The notes beneath the pieces were generated by a model. The model was not told where the DNA came from, ran no database searches, and saw nothing but the letters and a program-made list of their open reading frames with translations. This document shows positions 15,685 through 22,867 of a stretch of DNA of 37,534 nucleotides, one piece after another. The DNA comes from Syntrophomonadaceae bacterium (lineage in GTDB: Bacteria > Bacillota > DSM-12270 > Thermacetogeniales > Thermacetogeniaceae), in the NCBI GenBank assembly GCA_012840405.1, contig DULM01000036.1, positions 1 to 37,534 of the forward strand. Direction: 5' to 3'. The translations under genes and the position numbers were made by a program. Numbering within the stretch: position 1 is the first letter of the stretch; every line of letters starts with the position of its first letter.

Positions 15685-17020
15685 CCAGTACTCCCCCTTT
15701 TGTCCACAGGACAGCAGCTTTCAATCCCTTTAACAGCCTATTATCCTCACCGCAGACCCGTAGAACCTCTTGAATTGTTGTTAACCCTTGCACTGCTTTA
15801 TTAAAGCCATCCCTGCTCATGGGGATCATACCCTCCTTGAGAGCGGCCTCCCTTAATGCAGCTGCTGATACCTGCTGTAAAACAAGTTTTTGTAAAAAAG
15901 GGGTCATTTTTAAAACTTCATGGAGGGCAATGCGCCCCCGGTAACCGGTATGGTTGCACTTAATACAGCCCGGGGGATTGGAAAACTGCTGTATTTCAGC
16001 AGTTTCTGGCAGCGTATATTTCACATCACTTATCTGACGGCCTTCCCTGCAGTGTTTACAGACCCGGCGTACCAACCGCTGGGCAATCACACCCAACAGG
16101 GATGAAACAACCATAAAAGGCTCTACACCCATATCGATCAGCCTATTCAAAGCACCAGGGGCATCATTGGTGTGCATAGTGGATAAAACCAGGTGGCCGG
16201 TGGTGGCTGCACGCACAGCTATTCTGGCTGTATCTAAATCACGGATCTCCCCGATCATAATCACATCCGGGTCCTGCCGCAAAATCGATCTTAAATATGT
16301 GGAAAATGTTGCCCCTGCTTTGGTATTGATCTGTGTCTGGTTAACACCCTCAAGTACATATTCAACAGGATCCTCTACAGTGACAATGTTCTTCTCTGCA
16401 CTGTTGAGACTTTTCAGTGCTGTATATAGTGTTGTCGTTTTCCCACTGCCGGTCGGTCCAGTCACTAACAGCAGGCCATAAGGCCTCTGCAGAAAACTTT
16501 TGACGAGCCTGTAGTTTTCCGGAGAAAAATCAAGCTTTTCCAATGTGTAGTGATTGATCTGTTCTTTATTAAAAATCCGGATAACAACCTTTTCCCCGAA
16601 AATTGTCGGCACAGTTGATATCCGCAGATCCAAATCGATATTTGACATCTTTAGTTCAATACGTCCATCCTGAGGCAACCTGCGCTCTGTAATATCCAAA
16701 TTGGCCATCACTTTCAAGCGGGAAACAAGGGGATTGAGGATTCCTTTGGGGAGTTGGAACTTTTGGTGCAGGATACCGTCAACCCGAAAGCGTATCTGAG
16801 TTCTATCCTGAAAGGGTTCAATATGGATGTCACTTGCTTCCTCCTGAACAGCTTTGATAAACAGGTTGTTGACCAGTTCGATCACCTGGGAGCCTGCATC
16901 TGTACCCTCATTAATTTGAGATTTATCACAACAAGCTGGAGCAAGCAGTTCATCAACAACTGCTGACACACCCAACTTGATCACCTCTGCCATTGTCGAT
17001 AATGATTGACATTGTTTCAT
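15668..17020 (-). CDS. Second assembly ATPase (PilB/GspE family), N-terminal domain absent
   Basis: The product has about 450 residues and begins just before the ATPase core (SDIHIEPFQ near 65-75). Walker A GPTGSGKTTT lies near 190 and the Walker B block is DPDVIMIGEIRDLDT. The zinc site is CKHC and CIKCNHTG, and the full C-terminal region is present (MSRDGFNKAVQGLTTIQEVL). It lacks the N-terminal GspE/MshEN domain carried by the first PilB. No good ribosome site precedes any start; ATG 17020, TTG 17035 and ATG 16993 are all possible. It is the first gene of the pseudopilus block, just past the terminator of the aro operon. Confidence 0.88.
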   Translation of the reverse strand: MKQCQSLSTMAEVIKLGVSAVVDELLAPACCDKSQINEGTDAGSQVIELVNNLFIKAVQEEASDIHIEPFQDRTQIRFRVDGILHQKFQLPKGILNPLVSRLKVMANLDITERRLPQDGRIELKMSNIDLDLRISTVPTIFGEKVVIRIFNKEQINHYTLEKLDFSPENYRLVKSFLQRPYGLLLVTGPTGSGKTTTLYTALKSLNSAEKNIVTVEDPVEYVLEGVNQTQINTKAGATFSTYLRSILRQDPDVIMIGEIRDLDTARIAVRAATTGHLVLSTMHTNDAPGALNRLIDMGVEPFMVVSSLLGVIAQRLVRRVCKHCREGRQISDVKYTLPETAEIQQFSNPPGCIKCNHTGYRGRIALHEVLKMTPFLQKLVLQQVSAAALREAALKEGMIPMSRDGFNKAVQGLTTIQEVLRVCGEDNRLLKGLKAAVLWTKGGVLDGSSL

Positions 17021-17162
17021 GCACCGGTCAAACAACCATTGTTATCACAGCATCTGCGGTTGTTAGCACCGATATTCCATCTAATACCATATATTGGTTA
17101 AATGATATATTCTTCATCACAGTCTTATTTCCTTCATCAGATATAAACCTTTACAAATAAAC

Positions 17163-17188
17163 AAAAACGCTGAAATATCAGCGTTTTT
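17163..17188 (-). terminator. Strong terminator after aroB
   Basis: AAAAACGCTGA and TCAGCGTTTTT form a perfect 11-bp stem around a four-base loop, with T runs on both strands. It lies about 105 bp beyond the aroB stop and separates the shikimate operon from the pseudopilus block. Confidence 0.85.
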
Positions 17189-17293
17189 AGCACTTTTCGT
17201 GATTATTCATCATTAAATACACATATTAATAAATAATTCCTATTCTTTGATAATAACCATAAAAATACTCAATAGATAAAACTCATGTTCTCA

Positions 17294-18391
17294 TTATTCT
17301 TCTTTCTTGCGGCATTTTTCTATGGCTTCTCTGATCTCAGCTTCTTCAACATCATCAAAAAGAGCTGCTTTCCCTAAACCCAGAGGGAGCACAAAGCGAG
17401 GTCTACCTCCTTGTGCTTTTTTATCCCTAGAAAGGAGAGGGATGATCTCATCTGCACTAAAAGGAATAACTGTAGGAAGCCCGGCATTGGCAAGGAGTTT
17501 TGCCAAACGTTCAGCTTCCTCCCTGGCCAGCAGGCCCCTGTCTGCGGCTATCTCAGCAGCAGCAACCATTCCCAGGGAAACCGCCTCCCCATGCCGGTAT
17601 ACCCGGTAATCAGTCATCACCTCCAGGGCATGGCCTATGGTGTGCCCAAAATTGAGCAGAGCCCTTAAACCCCTTTCTTTTTCATCTTTTTCTACAATCC
17701 TGCCTTTGATTAAACAGGATTTCTTGACAACAGCAGAGAGCAGATCCAGGTCCAGGGCCTTGACCCCTGCTAAATGTTCCTCCAAAAAATTAAAAAAGCC
17801 TCGATCCTGTATGACACCATATTTGATCACTTCAGCCAGACCTGATCGTACCTCACGGGGATCCAGGGTTTTTAATACCTGCAGATCGATGAAAACCAGC
17901 CGGGGCTGATAGAAGGACCCGATCATGTTCTTGCCCAGGGGGTGGTTGACTGCAACTTTTCCTCCCACAGAACTGTCCACCTGGGCCAGCAGTGTTGTAG
18001 GCACTTGTATCAAAGGGATCCCCCGCATATAGGTGGCGGCCACAAAACCTGCCAGATCGCCGATCACACCGCCGCCCAGTGCGATCACAGCACTACCCCG
18101 GTCAAGGCCTCCTTTGATGGCACAGGTATATAGTTCCTCTGCAGACGCAAAGGATTTGTATTCTTCACCATCAGGCACCTGCTGGTATAAGGTCTTGTAA
18201 CCATACTGCTGTAGGGATTCCACTAAGCTGTTGCCGTAAAGAGGGCCTACCAGGTCATTGGTGATCACAAAAAGACGGTTTTTTTTCTCAAAAGGAAGAT
18301 ACTCCCCCAGTTTTTCTAAGGTGCCGGTGCCAACATAAATTTTATAACTGCCATTAGGTAAATCCACCTGTACTGTATCCAATCTCCACAT
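17294..18391 (-). CDS. aroB: 3-dehydroquinate synthase
   Basis: AroB converts DAHP to 3-dehydroquinate in the cytosol, using NAD and a metal ion. Seen here are GGGVIGDLAGFVAATYMRGI (nucleotide-binding loop), PTTLLAQVDSSVGGKVAVNH, KNMIGSFYQP, and FGHTIGHALE plus YRHGEAVSLGM (metal ligands). Length fits the family at about 365 residues. The start is unsure: ATG 18391 sits right after AGAGGGGG, TTG 18382 has better spacing, and the frame stays open to 18427. It is the last gene of the aro operon, preceded by the repeat-rich gap. Confidence 0.93.
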   Translation of the reverse strand: MWRLDTVQVDLPNGSYKIYVGTGTLEKLGEYLPFEKKNRLFVITNDLVGPLYGNSLVESLQQYGYKTLYQQVPDGEEYKSFASAEELYTCAIKGGLDRGSAVIALGGGVIGDLAGFVAATYMRGIPLIQVPTTLLAQVDSSVGGKVAVNHPLGKNMIGSFYQPRLVFIDLQVLKTLDPREVRSGLAEVIKYGVIQDRGFFNFLEEHLAGVKALDLDLLSAVVKKSCLIKGRIVEKDEKERGLRALLNFGHTIGHALEVMTDYRVYRHGEAVSLGMVAAAEIAADRGLLAREEAERLAKLLANAGLPTVIPFSADEIIPLLSRDKKAQGGRPRFVLPLGLGKAALFDDVEEAEIREAIEKCRKKEE

Positions 18392-18426
18392 CCCCCTCTT
18401 TACCCCGCTGTTTATCATCATGCCCA

Positions 18427-18747
18427 CTTAAGCTGATTCAAGGTTCTTATCCGCCGGAAGATCACCCAGGACAAGGCCCCGATTTGCAAAACTTAAGCTG
18501 ATTCAAGCTTCTTAGTTGCTGCATGTCGAAAGGCCGGAAGATCTTATTTAATCGGCTAAAGCACACTAGCAAACTGCGCCTTTAGTGCCGCCGGAAGAAC
18601 TTCTTCAATCGGCTTAAACCTTATTGCTGCAATATTTAGTTTTTATCTAAGCTCCGAAAGATCTCCTTGAATCGGATTAAACTAGGTTTCGCAGATAAGT
18701 CTCTTCCTGCTTTGCCGACAGGAAATCTTCTTCAATCAGCTTAAACC
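18427..18747. repeat. Array of about six related hairpin-forming repeats between aroK and aroB
   Basis: This 332-bp gap holds no gene. On the minus (transcript) strand, four units start near 18747, 18683, 18620 and 18563, each a variant of GTTTAAGCCGATTGAAGAAG followed by ATCTTCCGGC, spaced about 57-64 bp. Two more units near the aroB end (18427-18460 and 18492-18540) carry the CTTGAATCAGCTTAAG half inverted. The best unit (18590-18613) has stem arms GAAGAA/TTCTTC and GCCG/CGGC. The array would lie in the aroK-aroB mRNA. It may stabilise or process the message, or be remnants of a repeat family. Confidence 0.75.
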
Positions 18748-18759
18748 ACTTCAGGGATC

Positions 18760-19305
18760 TTATTTGCCTCCTGCAGCAGTGATACCCAATTGCCTGATGA
18801 TCTCTTCTGCCACCTGGCTCACACTGAGGTCCGATGTGTCAATAGAGATATCGCAGTCCCGGTAATATTTTTCTCTTGCCCGCAGGAGTTCTCGAATGAG
18901 CTTTATTTTATCATCTGCTCGCTGCAGAAGGGGGCGCGTTTCCCCACCTTTGAGGCGCTCTGCGATAACCTCCGGCCGTGCTGTCAGGAGCACAATCCTG
19001 CCCCTGCACCGCAGCGCTTTTATATTCTCCGGATTTAATACAACACCACCTCCGGTGGCAATCACACAATTACTGGAGGCGGCAGCCTTTTTAACTGCCA
19101 GCATTTCCTCCCGGCGAAACCTATCTTCACCATAGAGGCGAAAGATATCGGGAATTTTCATAACCGATTCTTTGATCAGTTGATCTGTATCGATGAATTC
19201 CATCTGCAGAAGTTGGGCCAGCTGTTTCCCTACAGCTGTTTTACCAACACCCATAAAACCGGTCAAAACTATATTGGACTTTGACTGGTCCACCAATCTA
19301 ATCAA
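18760..19305 (-). CDS. aroK: Shikimate kinase
   Basis: AroK phosphorylates shikimate with ATP in the cytosol. The P-loop GFMGVGKTAVG is at 16-26. FIDTDQLI (Asp pair binding Mg and shikimate), FRLYGEDRFRREE, and ATGGGVVL (shikimate-binding GGG) follow, then the lid Arg in GGETRPLL. Length is 181 residues, normal for the family. The start is ambiguous: TTG 19305 touches AAGGG, while TTG 19296 is better spaced. It follows aroC by 18 bp in one operon. Confidence 0.93.
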   Translation of the reverse strand: MIRLVDQSKSNIVLTGFMGVGKTAVGKQLAQLLQMEFIDTDQLIKESVMKIPDIFRLYGEDRFRREEMLAVKKAAASSNCVIATGGGVVLNPENIKALRCRGRIVLLTARPEVIAERLKGGETRPLLQRADDKIKLIRELLRAREKYYRDCDISIDTSDLSVSQVAEEIIRQLGITAAGGK

Positions 19306-19323
19306 CCCTTCTGCATCTTTGAG

Positions 19324-20532
19324 CTAAACAGTACCAACTATAATATCACGGCTGGCAGCAATGTACTCATGCCAGCGCTGTTGTATCTCACTAAAGTTGT
19401 CGCCACCGAATTTCTCCATCACCGCTTCAGCCAACACCCAGGAGACCACCGCTTCTCCGATCACTGCAGCAGCAGGCACAATACAAGTATCACTCCGTTC
19501 CACTGAGGCCAGGCTCTCTTTTCCGGTCCTCAGATCCACACTGGCCAGGGGTTTAAGCAAAGTGGGAACAGGCTTGACCACTGCTCTCAGCAAAAGGGGT
19601 TCGCCATTGGTAACCCCACCCTCAAGCCCTCCCGCCCTGTTGCTGGGCCGGTAGATCTTCCCTTCAGGGGTGCAGTGAATCGGATCATGGTAAAGGGAAC
19701 CGGGCAATCCAACTCCTCTGAAACCAAGGCCGAATTCCACCCCTTTGACCGAGGGAATCCCAAGTAGAGCAGCAGCCAAACGTGAATCAAGGCGCCGGTC
19801 CCAGTGTACATAACTCCCCAGACCAGGAGAAAGGCCGGTACAGATCACTTCAAAAACACCGCCCAGTGTATCCCCATTTTCTTTAGCCTGATCGATCTCA
19901 GCCATCATAGCAGCAGCAGTTTTAGCATCGGCACACCCCACAGGGGAGGCAACAGCCTGTTTCACAAATTCAGCAGAAAAAATATGATCACCATAGTCAG
20001 GTGCTCTTGATTCTCCGACCTGGACCACATGGCTGAAAACTCTGCATCCCAGTGACTCAATCAGGATCCGTCCGACTGTGCCCACAGCTACCCTGATGGC
20101 TGTTTCCCTGGCGCTGGCCCTTTCCAAAACATTGCGCAGGTCATGATGGCCGTATTTAATAGCGCCGGCCAGATCAGCATGCCCTGGCCGGGGCCTGGTC
20201 AACTCCCTTTCTTTTGCCTTTTCTCTTTGAAACTCTCCAGGGTCGCTGGACATAATCCCCTTCCAATTCTCCCAATCCAAATTCCTGATCTGCAGAGCGA
20301 TAGGGCTTCCCAGTGTGATGCCCTGCCGCACTCCGGAGAGGATTTCCACTCTGTCTTTTTCAATTTTCATCCTGCCCCCGCGGCCGTAAACAGCCTGCCG
20401 CCTGGCCAACTGTTCATTAATCCTATCCCCTGATAGCTCAACACCTGCAGGGTAACCTTCAATAACAGCACATAAAACAGGGCCATGTGACTCACCTGCT
20501 GTTAAAAAACGCAGCATACCCATCATCCCCAT
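19324..20532 (-). CDS. aroC: Chorismate synthase
   Basis: AroC makes chorismate from EPSP using reduced FMN, the last step of the pathway. The start region LRFLTAGESHGPVL is the first family signature. Others are RPRPGHADLAGAIKYGHHDL (second signature) and RASARETAIRVAVG. Length is about 395-402 residues. Four in-frame ATGs lie within the first six codons (20532, 20526, 20523, 20517); MLRFLTAGESHG at 20517 matches the usual start, while GGAAATGGGG favours an earlier one. It sits between aroE and aroK. Confidence 0.94.
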   Translation of the reverse strand: MGMMGMLRFLTAGESHGPVLCAVIEGYPAGVELSGDRINEQLARRQAVYGRGGRMKIEKDRVEILSGVRQGITLGSPIALQIRNLDWENWKGIMSSDPGEFQREKAKERELTRPRPGHADLAGAIKYGHHDLRNVLERASARETAIRVAVGTVGRILIESLGCRVFSHVVQVGESRAPDYGDHIFSAEFVKQAVASPVGCADAKTAAAMMAEIDQAKENGDTLGGVFEVICTGLSPGLGSYVHWDRRLDSRLAAALLGIPSVKGVEFGLGFRGVGLPGSLYHDPIHCTPEGKIYRPSNRAGGLEGGVTNGEPLLLRAVVKPVPTLLKPLASVDLRTGKESLASVERSDTCIVPAAAVIGEAVVSWVLAEAVMEKFGGDNFSEIQQRWHEYIAASRDIIVGTV

Positions 20533-20533
20533 T

Positions 20534-20633
20534 TCCGTTGGAACTCGACTATAACTATCTTTCTCACGTGAAGGTGGAGTTCATAGCCTGCTGTGGCTAC
20601 CGTTGGAACTCGACCATATCTATCTTCCTCCAC
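20534..20633. repeat. Direct repeat in the aroE-aroC junction, period about 65 bp
   Basis: CCGTTGGAACTCGAC occurs at 20535-20549 and again at 20600-20614, and both copies continue with related CTATCTT-containing sequence. A weaker third match (CTCAACCATCTTTATCTTC) overlaps the 3-prime end of aroE near 20646. The 115-bp gap between the genes is almost wholly made of this repeat. Confidence 0.7.
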
Positions 20634-20647
20634 AGCCAGTGCAAGCC

Positions 20648-21520
20648 TCAACCATCTTTATCTTCACCCTTCAGTGCTTTCAGCACAGCCTCCTCCATTA
20701 AGGCAGCAGGGGCTTTTTCCCCGGTCCATAACTGGAAAGCTAATGCCCCCTGCCAGACCAGCATCCCTACTCCATTTAGAAACCGGCAGCCTGCAGCCTC
20801 AGCCTCCTTAAGAAGCCTTGTTTGCAGTGGATTATAGATGAGATCACAGACCAGCAGCCCCTGATGCAGTTGATTCCTAGTGAGAAGGGGCTCTGCATTG
20901 TGGTTGGGGTACATACCCACAGGTGTGGCATTGACCAACAGCTCCGCACCCTTCAAGGCTGCTGCTAGATCAGAGGAGAGGTCGCCTGCAGTTGTAGGAA
21001 ATTGGTAGGCGGCGTTCAGGTCTGCAGCCAACTTCTCAGCCTTTTCAACACTCCTGTTGAAAATATGAATCCCTCTTACACCTTCCTGGGCCAAGGCAAA
21101 GGAAACAGCCCGGGCTGCACCTCCCGCTCCTAAGATCACAGCATTCTTCCCGGAGGGATTGAAACCTGCGGCCTTGAGGGCAGCCAGGAAACCCGGTGCA
21201 TCGGTATTATAGCCGCACAAACGGCCATCCCGGTTGATCATGGTATTGACCGCACCGATGAGTTCCGCCTCTTTCTCCACCTCATCAAGATAGGGCAGAA
21301 CACACTCTTTAAGGGGGATGGTCAGATTCACACCAGCCAGGTGCAGAGCCCTGACAGCTTGAACAGCGCTAGCGATATCTTTACTCTTAACCAGAAAAGG
21401 CAGATAAACGCAGTCCAATCCCAGGGCTTGAAAGGCTGTGTTGTGCATTATTGGGGAAAGGGAATGTTCCACAGGGTCACCAAATAAACCATATACCTTT
21501 GTCAGCCCGCTAATCCCCAT
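20648..21520 (-). CDS. aroE: Shikimate dehydrogenase
   Basis: AroE reduces 3-dehydroshikimate to shikimate with NADPH. SLSPIMHNTAF near 20-30 binds shikimate. NLTIPLKE near 65 holds the catalytic Lys, NTDAPGF holds the catalytic Asp, and GAGGAARAVSFAL near 130 is the dinucleotide site. At 290 residues it is a normal full-length AroE. ATG at 21520 has GAGGGAG seven bases upstream. As the first gene of the aro operon in this window, it diverges from the 49-codon sporulation-type gene. Confidence 0.94.
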   Translation of the reverse strand: MGISGLTKVYGLFGDPVEHSLSPIMHNTAFQALGLDCVYLPFLVKSKDIASAVQAVRALHLAGVNLTIPLKECVLPYLDEVEKEAELIGAVNTMINRDGRLCGYNTDAPGFLAALKAAGFNPSGKNAVILGAGGAARAVSFALAQEGVRGIHIFNRSVEKAEKLAADLNAAYQFPTTAGDLSSDLAAALKGAELLVNATPVGMYPNHNAEPLLTRNQLHQGLLVCDLIYNPLQTRLLKEAEAAGCRFLNGVGMLVWQGALAFQLWTGEKAPAALMEEAVLKALKGEDKDG

Positions 21521-21591
21521 GATACCAACTCCCTCATCTCTGACAGCTGACCCTTATTGTTTGCGGATCATATAATCTTGAAAACTCTAAT

Positions 21592-21621
21592 GCATATTTT
21601 TTCCTTCCCCTGCTCATAATA
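21592..21621 (+). promoter_or_regulatory. Sigma-G-type forespore promoter
   Basis: GCATA (21592-21596), 18 bases, then CATAATA (21615-21621). The Bacillus subtilis sigma-G consensus is GHATR, 18 bases, CATNHTA, and every position agrees. It lies 27 bases before the start of the 49-codon gene. That consensus is established; use of the promoter here is inferred. Confidence 0.65.
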
Positions 21622-21648
21622 ATGACAAAACGCAAAGGAGGTATTATA

Positions 21649-21798
21649 TTGTCATCTCATGTTCTTAATGAATTAGAAATTGCACCTATTTCCACAGAAG
21701 AACTTAACAAACTGCAAGAGGCTGAAAAAGCAATTAACAGTATGGGAAAGGGTTCTGAGGAAATCTACCTGCTCGCATTAAAGAGGCGGGGGAAATAA
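21649..21798 (+). CDS. 49-residue protein, probably forespore-expressed
   Basis: This short gene starts from TTG, has AAAGGAGG seven bases upstream, and ends at a strong hairpin. The product begins MSSHVLNELEIAPISTEELN and ends EEIYLLALKRRGK; it is acidic then basic and mostly helical, with no membrane segment. I do not recognise a named family. The sigma-G-type promoter suggests production in the forespore, where many small spore proteins are made, but it does not look like an alpha/beta-type SASP. It stands alone between aroE and the YqeG gene. Confidence 0.7.
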   Translation: MSSHVLNELEIAPISTEELNKLQEAEKAINSMGKGSEEIYLLALKRRGK

Positions 21799-21813
21799 TA
21801 ATCCCCGCTTCTT
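21781..21813 (+). terminator. Terminator of the 49-codon gene
   Basis: AAGAGGCGGGG pairs with CCCCGCTTCTT around an 11-base loop, followed by a T-rich stretch. The upstream arm overlaps the last codons of the gene. Confidence 0.75.
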
Positions 21814-21856
21814 CATTTAATGCAACTCCTTTTATTCACCACCGCAGGCCGACCCC

Positions 21857-22360
21857 TTATTTCAAATCATACCTTTTCTTGTTCTTCTCCAGTATGATCT
21901 TTTCAATCAGCCGCACCAGACGGGTGCCGATAAATTCCTTTTTGCTGATCGGTGATACCAGAACAGTAAATAAACCAAGCCGGTTCCCGCCCAAAATATC
22001 TGTGAAAATTTGATCCCCAATAACTGCTGTGTGTTCCGGTTTGGTATCCATCAAAGCCATCGCTTTTCTGAAACTCCGGCGCCGTGGCTTTTTCGCCCGG
22101 GCAACAAAGGGAATATCCACACGATCCGCTATTTCCTTAACCCGAAGATCTGTATTATTCGAAACAAAACACATCTTAAAACCGATTTTCTTTGCTTTTT
22201 CCAGCCAGGAGATGGTCCCTTTTGAAAGCTCAGGATTGTTCCACTCAGTCAGAGTATTATCCAGATCAAAGATGATACCTCTGATGCCGGAAGTATATAA
22301 TTGTACAAGGGGGATATCAAAAATAGAGTTGTATGTTTTCCTGGGCAGAAGAAGGTTCAT
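21857..22360 (-). CDS. YqeG family HAD-type phosphatase
   Basis: This 167-residue protein has the HAD motif I IIFDLDNTLTEWNNPE near 29, motif II FVSNNT near 66, and motif III/IV in AVIGDQIFTDILGGNRLG near 110-128. The order and length match YqeG (HAD subclass IIIA), widespread in Firmicutes and of uncertain substrate. ATG at 22360 has GAGGGG seven bases upstream; a TTG fifteen bases earlier is unlikely. It is divergent from sigK, so their promoters share the 140-bp gap. Confidence 0.88.
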   Translation of the reverse strand: MNLLLPRKTYNSIFDIPLVQLYTSGIRGIIFDLDNTLTEWNNPELSKGTISWLEKAKKIGFKMCFVSNNTDLRVKEIADRVDIPFVARAKKPRRRSFRKAMALMDTKPEHTAVIGDQIFTDILGGNRLGLFTVLVSPISKKEFIGTRLVRLIEKIILEKNKKRYDLK

Positions 22361-22501
22361 AGAAATACCCCTCAATTATCCTGATTTTTATTATTTATAA
22401 GAATAATAAACCAGTTATCAGGTGATAGCAAGACAGACAGGCACCATTTATTATCCCCAACCATATTATTAATAGGTGACTAATCAACGGAGGGGATCTA
22501 T

Positions 22502-22867
22502 GTGTCAATAGAGCTGTTCCTGGCAACAGCTTTCTCTTTTCTTCCAGGACTCGTCCTGCTGGCAGGTTATATCAGCAACAATGCATTCCCCAGGCCCCTT
22601 TCTGAAGAGGATGAAGCCTTGTACCTGCGCCGCATGGAAAATGGTGATGAAGAGGCAAGAAATATTCTCATCGAACATAACCTGAGGCTGGTAGCTCATA
22701 TCATCAAAAAATTTGACGGTGTGGGTGATGACCCTGATGACCTGATCTCTATAGGGACTATCGGTTTGATCAAGGCAATCAATACCTATAATACCGCTAA
22801 AGGAACAAAACTGGCCACCTATGCCGCCCGCTGCATCGAAAATGAGATCCTGATGACAATAACCTAA
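22502..22867 (+). CDS. sigK: sigK 5-prime segment: pro-sigma-K N-terminal half, interrupted
   Basis: Sigma-K directs late mother-cell genes in sporulation. This half starts at GTG 22502, six bases after GGAGGGG. Residues 1-22 are a hydrophobic pro-sequence ([20 protein letters not shown]), removed by SpoIVFB in relatives. [13 protein letters not shown] and region 2 ([34 protein letters not shown]) follow. The coding matches sigma-K through IENEILM, then runs into TIT and a stop inside the element. Codons 1-114 come before the recombination point; the other 121 are at 24622-24984. A weak sigma-E-like promoter (GATAGCA, 14 bases, CATTTATT at 22424-22452) may drive it. Confidence 0.93.
   Translation: MSIELFLATAFSFLPGLVLLAGYISNNAFPRPLSEEDEALYLRRMENGDEEARNILIEHNLRLVAHIIKKFDGVGDDPDDLISIGTIGLIKAINTYNTAKGTKLATYAARCIENEILMTIT
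22841..22864. other. Left attachment site of the sigK element
   Basis: AATGA (22841-22845) runs into GAGATCCTGATGACA. GAGATCCT at 22844-22851 matches 24622-24629 at the other end. The inner arm CTGATGACA (22850-22858) is the exact reverse complement of TGTCATCAG at 24609-24617. The crossover most likely lies at GA 22844-22845. Confidence 0.75.

Noticed and set aside
18427-18747. CRISPR array
   Set aside because: Units vary too much, spacing is uneven, two units carry an inverted half, and there are no cas genes.
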